Source: Thiomicrospira sp. UBA5634
GTDB taxonomy: Bacteria > Pseudomonadota > Gammaproteobacteria > Thiomicrospirales > Thiomicrospiraceae
Reading direction: 5' to 3'
Assembly: GCA_002421475.1 (NCBI GenBank)
Contig: DIJW01000229.1
Location: forward strand, 13,407-22,271
DNA: 8,865 nt
Positions 1 to 7,954 of this stretch are shown in pieces. Both the position numbers and the translations under genes were made by a program. A model generated the notes under the pieces. The model was given only the letters and a program-made list of their open reading frames with translations, was not told where the DNA came from and made no database searches. How positions within the stretch are numbered: the first letter of the stretch is position 1; each line of letters opens with the position of its first letter.

Positions 1-791
1 TGATTATTGAGCGCCGGCGTATATTCGCCGAGTTGTTCAAGTTGCGCAATCGCATCACTAATCAAGGTCGTTGCACCATTGTCCCCATCAAGAGCTTCAT
101 AAGTTAAAAAACCGCCGCGTTTAATTTCATTCGCATGGGCGAGGGTGCTTTGTTCTTCACTTAAGCTTTCAAACTCACCTGCTTGCGGTGCCAGTTTATT
201 AAACTCAGTTAATTGAAAATCAATCAGCTCAAGTTTGCTTTGGTGTTCGGCTTGATTGGTTTTGAGCTCGTCAAACTTGTGGCTGAGTTGCTGCCAATGT
301 TTATAAGCCTGTTTTACTTGATTAACGGCTTCCTGATGATGACCATACGCATCCACTAAACTGAGTTGGTTGTTCGCCGATAACAGCGATTGATGTTCAT
401 GTTGGCCGTGAATATCAACCAACAAATCGCCGAGTGCTTTGAGGCTGCTGGCCGGTGCAGGGCGTCCGTTAATATAGGCTTTGGAGCGACCATCAGCACC
501 GAGTATCCGACGTAATAAACACAAGTTGTCATCATCGAGCGCTTGTTCTTGCAACCAGGCCTGCACCTGAGGCAAATGGTCAATTGCAAAACTGGCGCTG
601 ACTTCGGCGCGCTCTTGTCCATGACGAACCAAGCTCGAATCAGCACGTTCGCCGAGCACAAGACCTAAGCCGTCAAGCAAAATAGATTTACCGGCACCGG
701 TTTCGCCGGTCAGGGCACTAAAACCACTGTGCAGGTTAAGTTGAAGTTTTTCAATTAAAGCGAGATTTTGAATATGTAATTCTTGAAGCAT
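1..791 (-). CDS. recN: DNA repair protein RecN, N-terminal part (3' end outside window)
   Basis: RecN is a cytoplasmic SMC-like ATPase that acts early in repair of DNA double-strand breaks. Reading the minus strand from the ATG at 791 gives an open frame of 263 codons to the window edge, about half of a usual RecN of roughly 555 residues. It begins MLQELHIQNLALIEKL, the typical RecN start, and carries a Walker A motif GETGAGKS at residues 29 to 36. A conserved INGRPAP segment lies near residue 108 and IHGQHEHQSLL near 128. Residues from about 150 onward are rich in Gln, Glu, Leu and Lys, consistent with the start of the coiled-coil arm. The Walker B half lies outside the window. The start codon abuts the nadK stop, so the two are probably co-transcribed and translationally coupled. 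The only Shine-Dalgarno-like stretch is GGGGTG, 11 bases upstream. I saw no LexA-type box near the start, although recN is SOS-controlled in E. coli. Confidence 0.95.
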   Translation of the reverse strand, partial: MLQELHIQNLALIEKLQLNLHSGFSALTGETGAGKSILLDGLGLVLGERADSSLVRHGQERAEVSASFAIDHLPQVQAWLQEQALDDDNLCLLRRILGADGRSKAYINGRPAPASSLKALGDLLVDIHGQHEHQSLLSANNQLSLVDAYGHHQEAVNQVKQAYKHWQQLSHKFDELKTNQAEHQSKLELIDFQLTEFNKLAPQAGEFESLSEEQSTLAHANEIKRGGFLTYEALDGDNGATTLISDAIAQLEQLGEYTPALNN

Positions 792-1667
792 TTAGAGTTT
801 TTCACCCCAGTGTAGTTTGGCGCGTAAAAGTTGGAAATGATCATAACCACAAGGGTGGATCAGTTTAATAAAGTTTTTATGGCGCACAACACGTGTGCGG
901 TGTTTTGCATTAATCTCAAACGTAATTTGCCCATCACAGGTAATGCGTGCAACCCCTTGGCAATCTTCATGTGCTCGTAATTCAATTTCACTGTCACCGC
1001 TGACCACAAATGGCCGGTTACTCATGGTGTGGGGATTGATTGATACTAAACTGATGACGTCTAGACTGGGATCAACAATGGGGCCGCCGGCGGACAAAGC
1101 ATAGGCAGTTGAGCCGGTAGGGGTGGCAATGATCATGCCATCAGAACGTTGGCTTTTAAGAAAACGTCCGTTAATAAAGGTTTCAAATTCGATCATTTTA
1201 GGCGTGTCAGGTTTGTGAATGACGACATCATTAAAGGCTAGATGTCGGAACACCAGTTGCTCGTGCTCAAAGATTTCGACTTGTAACAGGTTTCTTTCTT
1301 CGCAATCGTAGGTGCCGTCCAACACTTGTTGCATTGTCGATAACATGCTATCGGGTGAAACATCGGCTAAAAAGCCTAGTCGCCCAAGATTAACGCCAAG
1401 AATGGGAATGCGCTGATCAACGATATAACGTGCGACATCCAGAAACGTACCATCGCCGCCAACAACGATTGCTAAATCAATTTGACCTTGCATTTGTTCA
1501 CGATCCAGCAGTTTTATGCCATACCGCTCAATGGGGAAGTCTTTACAGGAAACGTGATCTAAGTGCACAGTCAATTTTTTATCGAGAAAAAACTTGATCA
1601 GTTTGTCGATGCTTTTCCATGATTGAAAACCGTTATATTTTGCAAAAATGCCGATTCTGCTAAACAT
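792..1667 (-). CDS. nadK: NAD kinase
   Basis: NAD kinase phosphorylates NAD+ to NADP+ using ATP in the cytoplasm and is the source of the cell's NADP pool. With the ATG at 1667 the protein has 291 residues, the normal length (E. coli NadK is 292). Visible motifs are VVGGDGTFLDVAR with the catalytic GGDGT at residues 70 to 74, FNDVVIHK near 145, and SQRSDGMIIATPTGSTAYALSAGGPI at about 172 to 197, which forms the nucleotide-binding site. A TTG start two codons upstream (1673) keeps the frame open. I prefer the ATG because an AAGG Shine-Dalgarno sequence sits 7 bases before it but only about 1 base before the TTG. The gene is transcribed divergently from grpE and followed without a gap by recN. 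No missing key residue or frameshift was seen. Confidence 0.96.
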   Translation of the reverse strand: MFSRIGIFAKYNGFQSWKSIDKLIKFFLDKKLTVHLDHVSCKDFPIERYGIKLLDREQMQGQIDLAIVVGGDGTFLDVARYIVDQRIPILGVNLGRLGFLADVSPDSMLSTMQQVLDGTYDCEERNLLQVEIFEHEQLVFRHLAFNDVVIHKPDTPKMIEFETFINGRFLKSQRSDGMIIATPTGSTAYALSAGGPIVDPSLDVISLVSINPHTMSNRPFVVSGDSEIELRAHEDCQGVARITCDGQITFEINAKHRTRVVRHKNFIKLIHPCGYDHFQLLRAKLHWGEKL

Positions 1668-1704
1668 GCGCAAACCTTTTTATTCATTAAGCTAAGTGAA
1701 TTTG

Positions 1705-1710
1705 ATTATA
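1705..1710 (-). promoter_or_regulatory. Possible -10 box of the nadK-recN promoter
   Basis: On the minus strand a perfect TATAAT lies about 38 bases upstream of the nadK ATG, in the divergent region between nadK and grpE. The hexamer at the expected -35 distance (TGCTCA with an 18-base spacer) matches the TTGACA consensus poorly. The call rests mainly on the -10 box and its position. Confidence 0.4.
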
Positions 1711-1766
1711 CCTGAAATCAATCGGGCTTGAGCAGAGGCCGCTGGCTGAAAAATAATTGATTGCCT

Positions 1767-1794
1767 CTTGAAAATAACCAAGCTGTCCCCACCT
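1767..1794 (+). promoter_or_regulatory. Sigma-32 (RpoH) heat-shock promoter of grpE
   Basis: CTTGAAA at 1767 to 1773 and CCCCACCT at 1787 to 1794 are separated by 13 bases. This nearly matches the RpoH consensus (CTTGAAA, 11 to 16 bases, CCCCATNT). Transcription would start near 1801, leaving a leader of about 35 bases before the grpE ATG at 1837. No CIRCE (HrcA) repeat was seen, so control appears to be positive through RpoH. Confidence 0.88.
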
Positions 1795-1836
1795 TTAAAA
1801 CAACCTTATTTTAAATTGAACAATGTTGGAGACCTT

Positions 1837-2382
1837 ATGAGTGAGCAAAAACAAGCGCAACAGGCAGACGCCGTTGAAAGTGAAGCCCTGGAACAGGCGG
1901 AGATTGCGGTAGAGCAGGATATTGAGCAACTGCTTGAGGAGGCACGTAAACAAGCGGCTGAACATTGGGATTCTCTGTTGCGTGTGCAGGCTGATATGGA
2001 AAACTTGCGTCGCCGCACGCGTATTGACGTTGAAAATGCGCACAAATTTGGGGTGGAGAAGTTAATTCATGCACTGGTTCCGGTGGCAGATAGCTTGGAA
2101 ATGGGTATGGATGCGGCGACTAAACCAGAAGCAAATATAGACAGCATTCGTGAAGGTATCGACATGACCTTTAAGCAGTTATTAGACGTGCTGGCTAATT
2201 TTAATGTAGAACGTATTAATCCGGCGGGAGAGAAGTTTAATCCGCAATTACACGAAGCCATGACAATGGTGCCATCACCGGCCCATGAGCCAAATACAGT
2301 GATAGAAGTGTTCCAGAAAGGCTATGCGCTCAATGAACGTTTGATTCGTCCGGCACGCGTTATCGTGAGTAAAGAAGCCTAA
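1837..2382 (+). CDS. grpE: Nucleotide exchange factor GrpE (HSP-70 cofactor)
   Basis: GrpE is a cytoplasmic homodimer that releases ADP from DnaK and resets the chaperone cycle. The ATG at 1837 gives 181 residues, a normal GrpE length. The frame stays open to a TTG at 1768, but that codon lies inside the sigma-32 -35 element and would not be transcribed from it. The ATG has GGAG five bases upstream. The first 45 or so residues are Gln/Glu/Ala-rich and disordered or helical. They are followed by the long dimerisation helix with the family signature LLRVQADMENLRRRTRIDVE at about residues 47 to 66, then KFGVEKLIHALVPVADSLEMG. The C-terminal beta domain ends with GYALNERLIRPARVIVSKEA, matching the GrpE signature. 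dnaK follows after 109 bases with its own promoter; no terminator was seen between them. Confidence 0.97.
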   Translation: MSEQKQAQQADAVESEALEQAEIAVEQDIEQLLEEARKQAAEHWDSLLRVQADMENLRRRTRIDVENAHKFGVEKLIHALVPVADSLEMGMDAATKPEANIDSIREGIDMTFKQLLDVLANFNVERINPAGEKFNPQLHEAMTMVPSPAHEPNTVIEVFQKGYALNERLIRPARVIVSKEA

Positions 2383-2417
2383 ATTTAGCGAATAAACACA
2401 AAATTTATGCTGAAGTC

Positions 2418-2445
2418 CTTGAAAAGAGAGCAAGCGGACTTATAT
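2418..2445 (+). promoter_or_regulatory. Probable sigma-32 promoter of dnaK
   Basis: CTTGAAA at 2418 to 2424 is a perfect RpoH -35 element. After 13 bases comes ACTTATAT (2438 to 2445), followed by AG. The total spacing agrees with the E. coli dnaK P1 promoter as I recall it, but the -10 lacks the C-run of the consensus (CCCCATNT), so it may be weaker or of mixed specificity. The predicted start is near 2453, about 39 bases before the dnaK ATG. dnaK can probably also be transcribed from the grpE promoter, as no terminator intervenes. Confidence 0.6.
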
Positions 2446-2491
2446 AGCCCTCAAGATTAACTAAATACAAGTTTGAATTGGAGATTTTACA

Positions 2492-4411
2492 ATGGGAAAA
2501 ATTATCGGTATTGACTTAGGTACAACTAACTCTTGCGTTGCGGTAATGGAAGGCAAGGATGTAAAAGTTATTCCTAACGCGGAAGGTGCGCGTACAACAC
2601 CTTCGATTGTTGCTTACACCTCAGATGGTGAAGTATTGGTGGGTGATTCAGCAAAACGCCAAGCGGTGACTAATCCTAAAAACACCTTATTTGCGATCAA
2701 GCGTTTGATTGGTCGTCGTTTTGAAGATAAAGAAGTTAAAAAAGACATCGGCATGGTGCCATACAAAATCGTCGGTGCTGACAATGGTGATGCGTGGGTA
2801 GAAGTGGACGGCAAAAAAATGTCACCGCAAGAAATCTCGGCGCGTACATTGCAGAAAATGAAAAAAACGGCCGAAGATTATCTGGGTCATGAAGTAACCG
2901 AAGCGGTTATTACGGTTCCAGCTTACTTTAACGATGCGCAGCGTCAAGCGACTAAAGATGCGGGTAAAATCGCCGGTCTTGAAGTAAAACGTATTATTAA
3001 CGAGCCAACTGCAGCGGCGTTAGCCTATGGCATGGATAAAGCCAAAGGTGACAGTAAAATCGCAGTTTACGACTTAGGTGGTGGTACATTCGATATTTCA
3101 ATTATCGAAGTGGCGGATCTTGATGGCGAAAAACAAGTTGAAGTATTGTCTACCAATGGTGACACCTTCCTTGGTGGTGAAGACTTCGACAAACAAATCA
3201 TGGATTATTTGATTGCTGAGTTCAAAAAAGATCAAGGTGTGGATTTAACTAATGATCCGTTAGCATTGCAACGTCTGCGTGAAGCGGCGGAAAAAGCAAA
3301 AATTGAACTTTCATCGCGTGAACAAACAGACATTAACTTGCCTTATATCACGGCTGACGCAACCGGGCCTAAGCATTTAAATGTCAAAATTACGCGCGCT
3401 AAGTTCGAGTCATTAGTTGAGGAATTGGTTGCGCGTTCGATTGAGCCTTGCAAAATCGCATTAAAAGACGCAGGGTTGTCTGCGGCTGAAATTGATGATG
3501 TTATTTTGGTTGGGGGTTCAACTCGTGTGCCAATGGTTCAAGCCCGTGTTAAAGCGTTTTTCGGCAAAGAACCACGTCGTGATGTAAACCCAGATGAAGC
3601 CGTTGCAATGGGTGCGGCGATTCAAGGTGGCGTATTGTCGGGTGATGTGAAAGATGTATTGCTGTTAGATGTGACGCCATTATCGCTAGGTATCGAAACC
3701 ATGGGTGGTGTGATGACCAAATTGATTGAGAAAAACACCACAATTCCGACACGTAAGTCGCAAGTGTTCTCAACCGCTGAAGACAATCAAACCGCAGTAA
3801 CGATTCATGTATTGCAGGGTGAGCGCGAAATCGCTTCCGGTAACAAATCATTGGGGCAGTTTAACTTAGAAGATATTCCAGCTGCACAACGTGGTATGCC
3901 ACAAATTGAAGTGACGTTTGACATTGATGCGAACGGTATCTTGAATGTGTCGGCAAAAGATAAAGCCACCGGTAAAGAGCAGAATATTACGATCAAGGCG
4001 TCTTCGGGTCTTTCTGAGGAAGAAGTTGAGCGTATGGTGCGCGATGCTGAAGCCCATGCTGAAGAAGATCGCAAAATGAAAGAGTTGGTTGAAACCCGTA
4101 ACCAAGCTGATGCGATGGTACATGCAACACGTAAAGCGATGGCGGATGCGGGCGAAGATCTAGACGCTGCTGAAAAAGACGCGATTGAAGCGGCGATTAA
4201 AGCGGTTGAAGAAGCAATCAAAGGCGACGATAAAGCGGCGATTGAAGAAAAAGTTCAAGCATTAGCGGCAGCGAGTCAGTCGATGACTGAGAAAATGATG
4301 GCGAAACAACAAGCCGGTCAGCAAGGTGCAAATGCGCAGACACAAGGTCAAGCCAATGCAGGTGATGACATTGTTGATGCGGAGTTTGAGGAAGTTGACG
4401 ACAAGAAATAA
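2492..4411 (+). CDS. dnaK: Molecular chaperone DnaK (Hsp70)
   Basis: DnaK is the cytoplasmic Hsp70 that binds exposed hydrophobic peptides in an ATP-dependent cycle driven by DnaJ and GrpE. The protein has 639 residues (E. coli 638) and aligns with the E. coli protein by eye over its whole length. The nucleotide-binding domain starts with [16 protein letters not shown] (residues 6 to 21). The second phosphate motif [11 protein letters not shown] includes Thr199, and [13 protein letters not shown] lies near 340. The interdomain linker [13 protein letters not shown] starts at residue 388. The substrate-binding beta domain follows to about 507, then the helical lid, a Gln/Ala-rich tail and the conserved end [19 protein letters not shown] lies 8 bases before the ATG. 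A strong terminator follows the stop codon. No abnormal residues were seen. Confidence 0.99.
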   Translation: MGKIIGIDLGTTNSCVAVMEGKDVKVIPNAEGARTTPSIVAYTSDGEVLVGDSAKRQAVTNPKNTLFAIKRLIGRRFEDKEVKKDIGMVPYKIVGADNGDAWVEVDGKKMSPQEISARTLQKMKKTAEDYLGHEVTEAVITVPAYFNDAQRQATKDAGKIAGLEVKRIINEPTAAALAYGMDKAKGDSKIAVYDLGGGTFDISIIEVADLDGEKQVEVLSTNGDTFLGGEDFDKQIMDYLIAEFKKDQGVDLTNDPLALQRLREAAEKAKIELSSREQTDINLPYITADATGPKHLNVKITRAKFESLVEELVARSIEPCKIALKDAGLSAAEIDDVILVGGSTRVPMVQARVKAFFGKEPRRDVNPDEAVAMGAAIQGGVLSGDVKDVLLLDVTPLSLGIETMGGVMTKLIEKNTTIPTRKSQVFSTAEDNQTAVTIHVLQGEREIASGNKSLGQFNLEDIPAAQRGMPQIEVTFDIDANGILNVSAKDKATGKEQNITIKASSGLSEEEVERMVRDAEAHAEEDRKMKELVETRNQADAMVHATRKAMADAGEDLDAAEKDAIEAAIKAVEEAIKGDDKAAIEEKVQALAAASQSMTEKMMAKQQAGQQGANAQTQGQANAGDDIVDAEFEEVDDKK

Positions 4412-4440
4412 GGCTTTATTGGCGTAAAGTCTTTATAATG

Positions 4441-4470
4441 CAGCGGCTCTTTATTGAGCCGCTGTTTTTT
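4441..4470 (+). terminator. Intrinsic terminator after dnaK
   Basis: A perfect 9-bp stem, CAGCGGCTC / GAGCCGCTG (4441 to 4449 and 4456 to 4464), has a 6-base loop and is followed by six T residues (4465 to 4470). It lies 29 bases after the dnaK stop and should separate dnaK from dnaJ transcripts, helping keep DnaJ below DnaK. Confidence 0.93.
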
Positions 4471-4501
4471 CACCTTTAATAAGGTAAACCCTATTAAGGT
4501 G
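4471..4501 (+). repeat. Imperfect inverted repeat between dnaK and dnaJ
   Basis: CACCTTTAATA (4471 to 4481) is complementary to TATTAAGGTG (4492 to 4501) apart from one extra T, with a 10-base loop. It directly follows the T-run of the dnaK terminator. It has no T-run of its own, so its role is unclear; it could stabilise a 3' end or be incidental. Confidence 0.4.
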
Positions 4502-4547
4502 AATGCTGTGAAACCACCAGGCCTGGTGACTTGACAACATTCACTTT
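4496..4547. repeat. Large imperfect inverted repeat centred on the CACCAGGCCTGGTG palindrome
   Basis: The 14-bp perfect palindrome CACCAGGCCTGGTG lies at 4515 to 4528. The same symmetry axis (between 4521 and 4522) extends outward: from 4499 to 4544, 19 of 23 opposed base pairs are complementary, including GTGAATG (4499 to 4505) against CATTCAC (4538 to 4544). Partial symmetry continues to 4496/4547. The element overlaps the TTGACA box of the putative dnaJ promoter, so it could be an operator, a REP-like element or an RNA hairpin in readthrough transcripts. Confidence 0.8.
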
Positions 4548-4558
4548 CTAACCATAAG
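4531..4558 (+). promoter_or_regulatory. Putative dnaJ promoter
   Basis: A perfect TTGACA (4531 to 4536) is followed after 16 bases by CATAAG (4553 to 4558), a 4/6 match to TATAAT. The overlapping reading CTTGACA, 13 bases, AACCATAA also partly fits a sigma-32 promoter. Either way transcription would start near 4562 to 4566, leaving only about 5 to 9 bases before the dnaJ ATG. The -35 lies inside the large inverted repeat. A promoter is expected here because a strong terminator separates dnaK from dnaJ. Confidence 0.5.
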
Positions 4559-4570
4559 TAAGCAACGACT

Positions 4571-6549
<1,979 letters not shown>

Positions 6550-6561
6550 GTTTCCCTCAAC

Positions 6562-6575
6562 CACCAGGCCTGGTG
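6562..6575. repeat. CACCAGGCCTGGTG palindrome, copy between dapB and carA
   Basis: This is the third perfect copy, 12 bases after the dapB stop. With its flanks it shares the 18-base string AACCACCAGGCCTGGTGA with the copy before dnaJ (4512 to 4529). No T-run follows, so it is not a standard terminator. It lies about 27 bases upstream of the putative carA -35 box, a position suitable for an operator. Confidence 0.85.
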
Positions 6576-6602
6576 ATAACCTAATTTAATCCATTATTTG
6601 GC

Positions 6603-6631
6603 TGGACTTTATAAGTCGAATGCTTTAAAAT
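6603..6631 (+). promoter_or_regulatory. Putative carAB promoter
   Basis: TGGACT (6603 to 6608, 4/6 match to TTGACA) and TAAAAT (6626 to 6631, 5/6 match to TATAAT) are separated by 17 bases. A start at A6638 or A6639 would give a transcript beginning AAUUUAG and a leader of about 146 bases before carA. This leader contains a short open frame and a terminator hairpin. The start site is inferred from spacing only. Confidence 0.55.
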
Positions 6632-6678
6632 CCGCCTAATTTAGTTTTTTGATTTTGTGACGCAAAAACAAGGGTGAC

Positions 6679-6729
6679 ATGAGGTCATTTATCAGGTTAA
6701 TTAGAAACGGAGCCGGTTCTCTTCACTGA
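6679..6729 (+). CDS. Candidate carAB leader peptide (arginine-rich, 16 residues)
   Basis: An ATG at 6679 opens a 16-codon frame, MRSFIRLIRNGAGSLH, ending at TGA 6727 to 6729. AAGGG lies 4 bases upstream of the ATG as a possible ribosome site. All three Arg codons are AGG, AGG and AGA (6682, 6694, 6703), whereas the Arg codons I read in the neighbouring genes are almost all CGN, with one AGA at carB codon 4. The third Arg codon directly precedes and overlaps the 5' arm of the terminator hairpin (6705 to 6712), and the stop codon falls at its loop. This is what a leader peptide for ribosome-dependent attenuation would look like. Known amino-acid operon leaders (thr, his, leu, pyrBI) have the same architecture. 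I do not know a described arginine leader for carAB of this sequence. It could be a chance frame. Confidence 0.6.
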   Translation: MRSFIRLIRNGAGSLH

Positions 6730-6748
6730 GAGCTAACTCCGTTTTTTT
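6705..6748 (+). terminator. Attenuator-like intrinsic terminator in the carAB leader
   Basis: AAACGGAG (6705 to 6712) pairs perfectly with CTCCGTTT (6737 to 6744). After a 2x2 internal loop, 6715 to 6721 pairs with 6728 to 6734 (two G-U pairs) around a 6-base loop. Seven T residues (6742 to 6748) complete the terminator. It lies after the putative promoter and 35 bases before the carA start, so it would act on carAB rather than on dapB alone. It could equally end dapB readthrough transcripts. I found no strong alternative antiterminator pairing, only weak ones (GGUUA 6695 to 6699 with UAACU 6734 to 6738). Confidence 0.85.
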
Positions 6749-6783
6749 GTATGTGCATTTTAAGAATTTAGGCGGGCGATTAC

Positions 6784-7929
6784 ATGAATTACACGGCTTT
6801 ATTGGCGCTTGAAGATGGGACGCTGTTTTGGGGAACTTCAATTGGTGCCGAAGGCGAATGTGTGGGTGAGGTTGTGTTTAATACTTCATTGACAGGTTAC
6901 CAAGAGATCATTACTGATCCTTCATACTATAAGCAGATAGTGACTTTAACCTATCCACACATTGGTAATGTCGGTGTTAATAGTGAGGACGAGGAGTCGC
7001 CACGCATTATGGCGCAAGGCTTGGTTGTTAAAGATTGTCCGGCTTTAATGAGTAACTTCCGTGCCCAAAAAACTTTGCCTGACTACTTAAAAGCACAAAA
7101 TGTCGTCGCCATCGCTGATATTGATACACGCAAACTAACGCGTATTTTGCGTGAAAAAGGTGCGCAGAATGGCGTGATTGTTGCCGGTTCAAATATTGAT
7201 GCCGAAAAGGCCATTGCGCAAGCACGTGGTTTTGCCGGTTTGAATGGCATGGATTTGGCGAAAGAAGTAACCGTTACCCAATCCTATAGTTGGACTGAAG
7301 GGACATGGGAGCTTGGTCAAGGCCATACAGATCGTGCTGGTCAGCAGCCTTATCATGTGGTGGCGTTTGATTATGGCGTTAAACGTAATATTTTACGTAT
7401 GTTGGCGGAGCGCGGTTGTCGTCTGACCGTTGTGCCGGCGAAAACAACCGCGGCTGAAGTGTTAGCACTTAATCCGGATGGCGTGTTTTTATCAAACGGT
7501 CCTGGCGATCCCGCTCCTTGTGATTATGCGATCACGGCGATTCAAGAAATTTTAAAAACCGATGTGCCGGTATTCGGTATTTGTTTAGGTCATCAATTAT
7601 TAGCTTTGGCGAGTGGCGCTAAGACGGTCAAAATGAAGTTTGGTCACCACGGTGGCAACCATCCGGTACAGGATGTTGAAAGCGGTCGCGTATTGATTAC
7701 CTCGCAAAACCATGGTTTTGCCGTTGAGGAGTCCACCATGCCAGCGAACTTGAAAGTAACACATAAGTCATTGTTTGATGGTTCATTACAGGGCATTGCG
7801 CGTACCGATAAAGCGGCGTTCAGTTTCCAAGGGCATCCGGAAGCGAGCCCAGGTCCACATGATGTTGCGCCACTTTTCGACCAGTTCGTCGACAGTATTA
7901 AACAGTTTAAACAAGCTAGCGCCCGCTAA
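6784..7929 (+). CDS. carA: Carbamoyl-phosphate synthase small (glutaminase) subunit
   Basis: CarA hydrolyses glutamine and channels ammonia to CarB, which makes carbamoyl phosphate for arginine and pyrimidine synthesis in the cytoplasm. The protein has 381 residues (E. coli 382). The N-terminal domain has [29 protein letters not shown] and [12 protein letters not shown]. The class I glutamine amidotransferase domain (from about 190) has FLSNGPGDP, the nucleophile Cys267 in [15 protein letters not shown], and the partner residues His351 and Glu353 in [12 protein letters not shown], so the catalytic triad is complete. A purine-rich ribosome site (AGGCGGG) precedes the ATG. carB follows after 25 bases with a strong ribosome site of its own. 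The leader upstream carries an apparent attenuator. Confidence 0.98.
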   Translation: MNYTALLALEDGTLFWGTSIGAEGECVGEVVFNTSLTGYQEIITDPSYYKQIVTLTYPHIGNVGVNSEDEESPRIMAQGLVVKDCPALMSNFRAQKTLPDYLKAQNVVAIADIDTRKLTRILREKGAQNGVIVAGSNIDAEKAIAQARGFAGLNGMDLAKEVTVTQSYSWTEGTWELGQGHTDRAGQQPYHVVAFDYGVKRNILRMLAERGCRLTVVPAKTTAAEVLALNPDGVFLSNGPGDPAPCDYAITAIQEILKTDVPVFGICLGHQLLALASGAKTVKMKFGHHGGNHPVQDVESGRVLITSQNHGFAVEESTMPANLKVTHKSLFDGSLQGIARTDKAAFSFQGHPEASPGPHDVAPLFDQFVDSIKQFKQASAR

Positions 7930-7954
7930 GCAGTACAGCAAATAAGGGAATCAC

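Noticed and set aside
554..563. Partial palindrome ACCAGGCCTG in recN
   Set aside because: Only 10 of 14 bases match and the symmetry is broken; it is within conserved coding sequence and may be chance.
1668..1673. TTG start of nadK two codons upstream
   Set aside because: The ribosome site AAGG is correctly spaced for the ATG at 1667 but almost touches the TTG.
1768..1836. Upstream extension of grpE to a TTG codon
   Set aside because: The TTG lies within the sigma-32 -35 element, and the extra 23 residues do not look like GrpE; the ATG at 1837 has a good ribosome site.
1674..1836. CIRCE element (HrcA site) upstream of grpE
   Set aside because: No TTAGCACTC / GAGTGCTAA arms are present; the sigma-32 promoter explains heat-shock control.
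3805..4221. Open frame of 138 codons on the minus strand inside dnaK
   Set aside because: It is antisense to the dnaK lid region, has low-complexity Ser/Ala-rich composition and no recognisable motif or ribosome site; the opposite strand is a certain gene.
6657..6668. PurR-like half site (ACGCAAA) in the carAB leader
   Set aside because: Only one half of the palindromic site is present; there is no matching second half.
6751..6770. Possible ArgR box before carA
   Set aside because: The sequence does not show the TGAAT-N4-ATTCA symmetry; the resemblance is just A/T richness.
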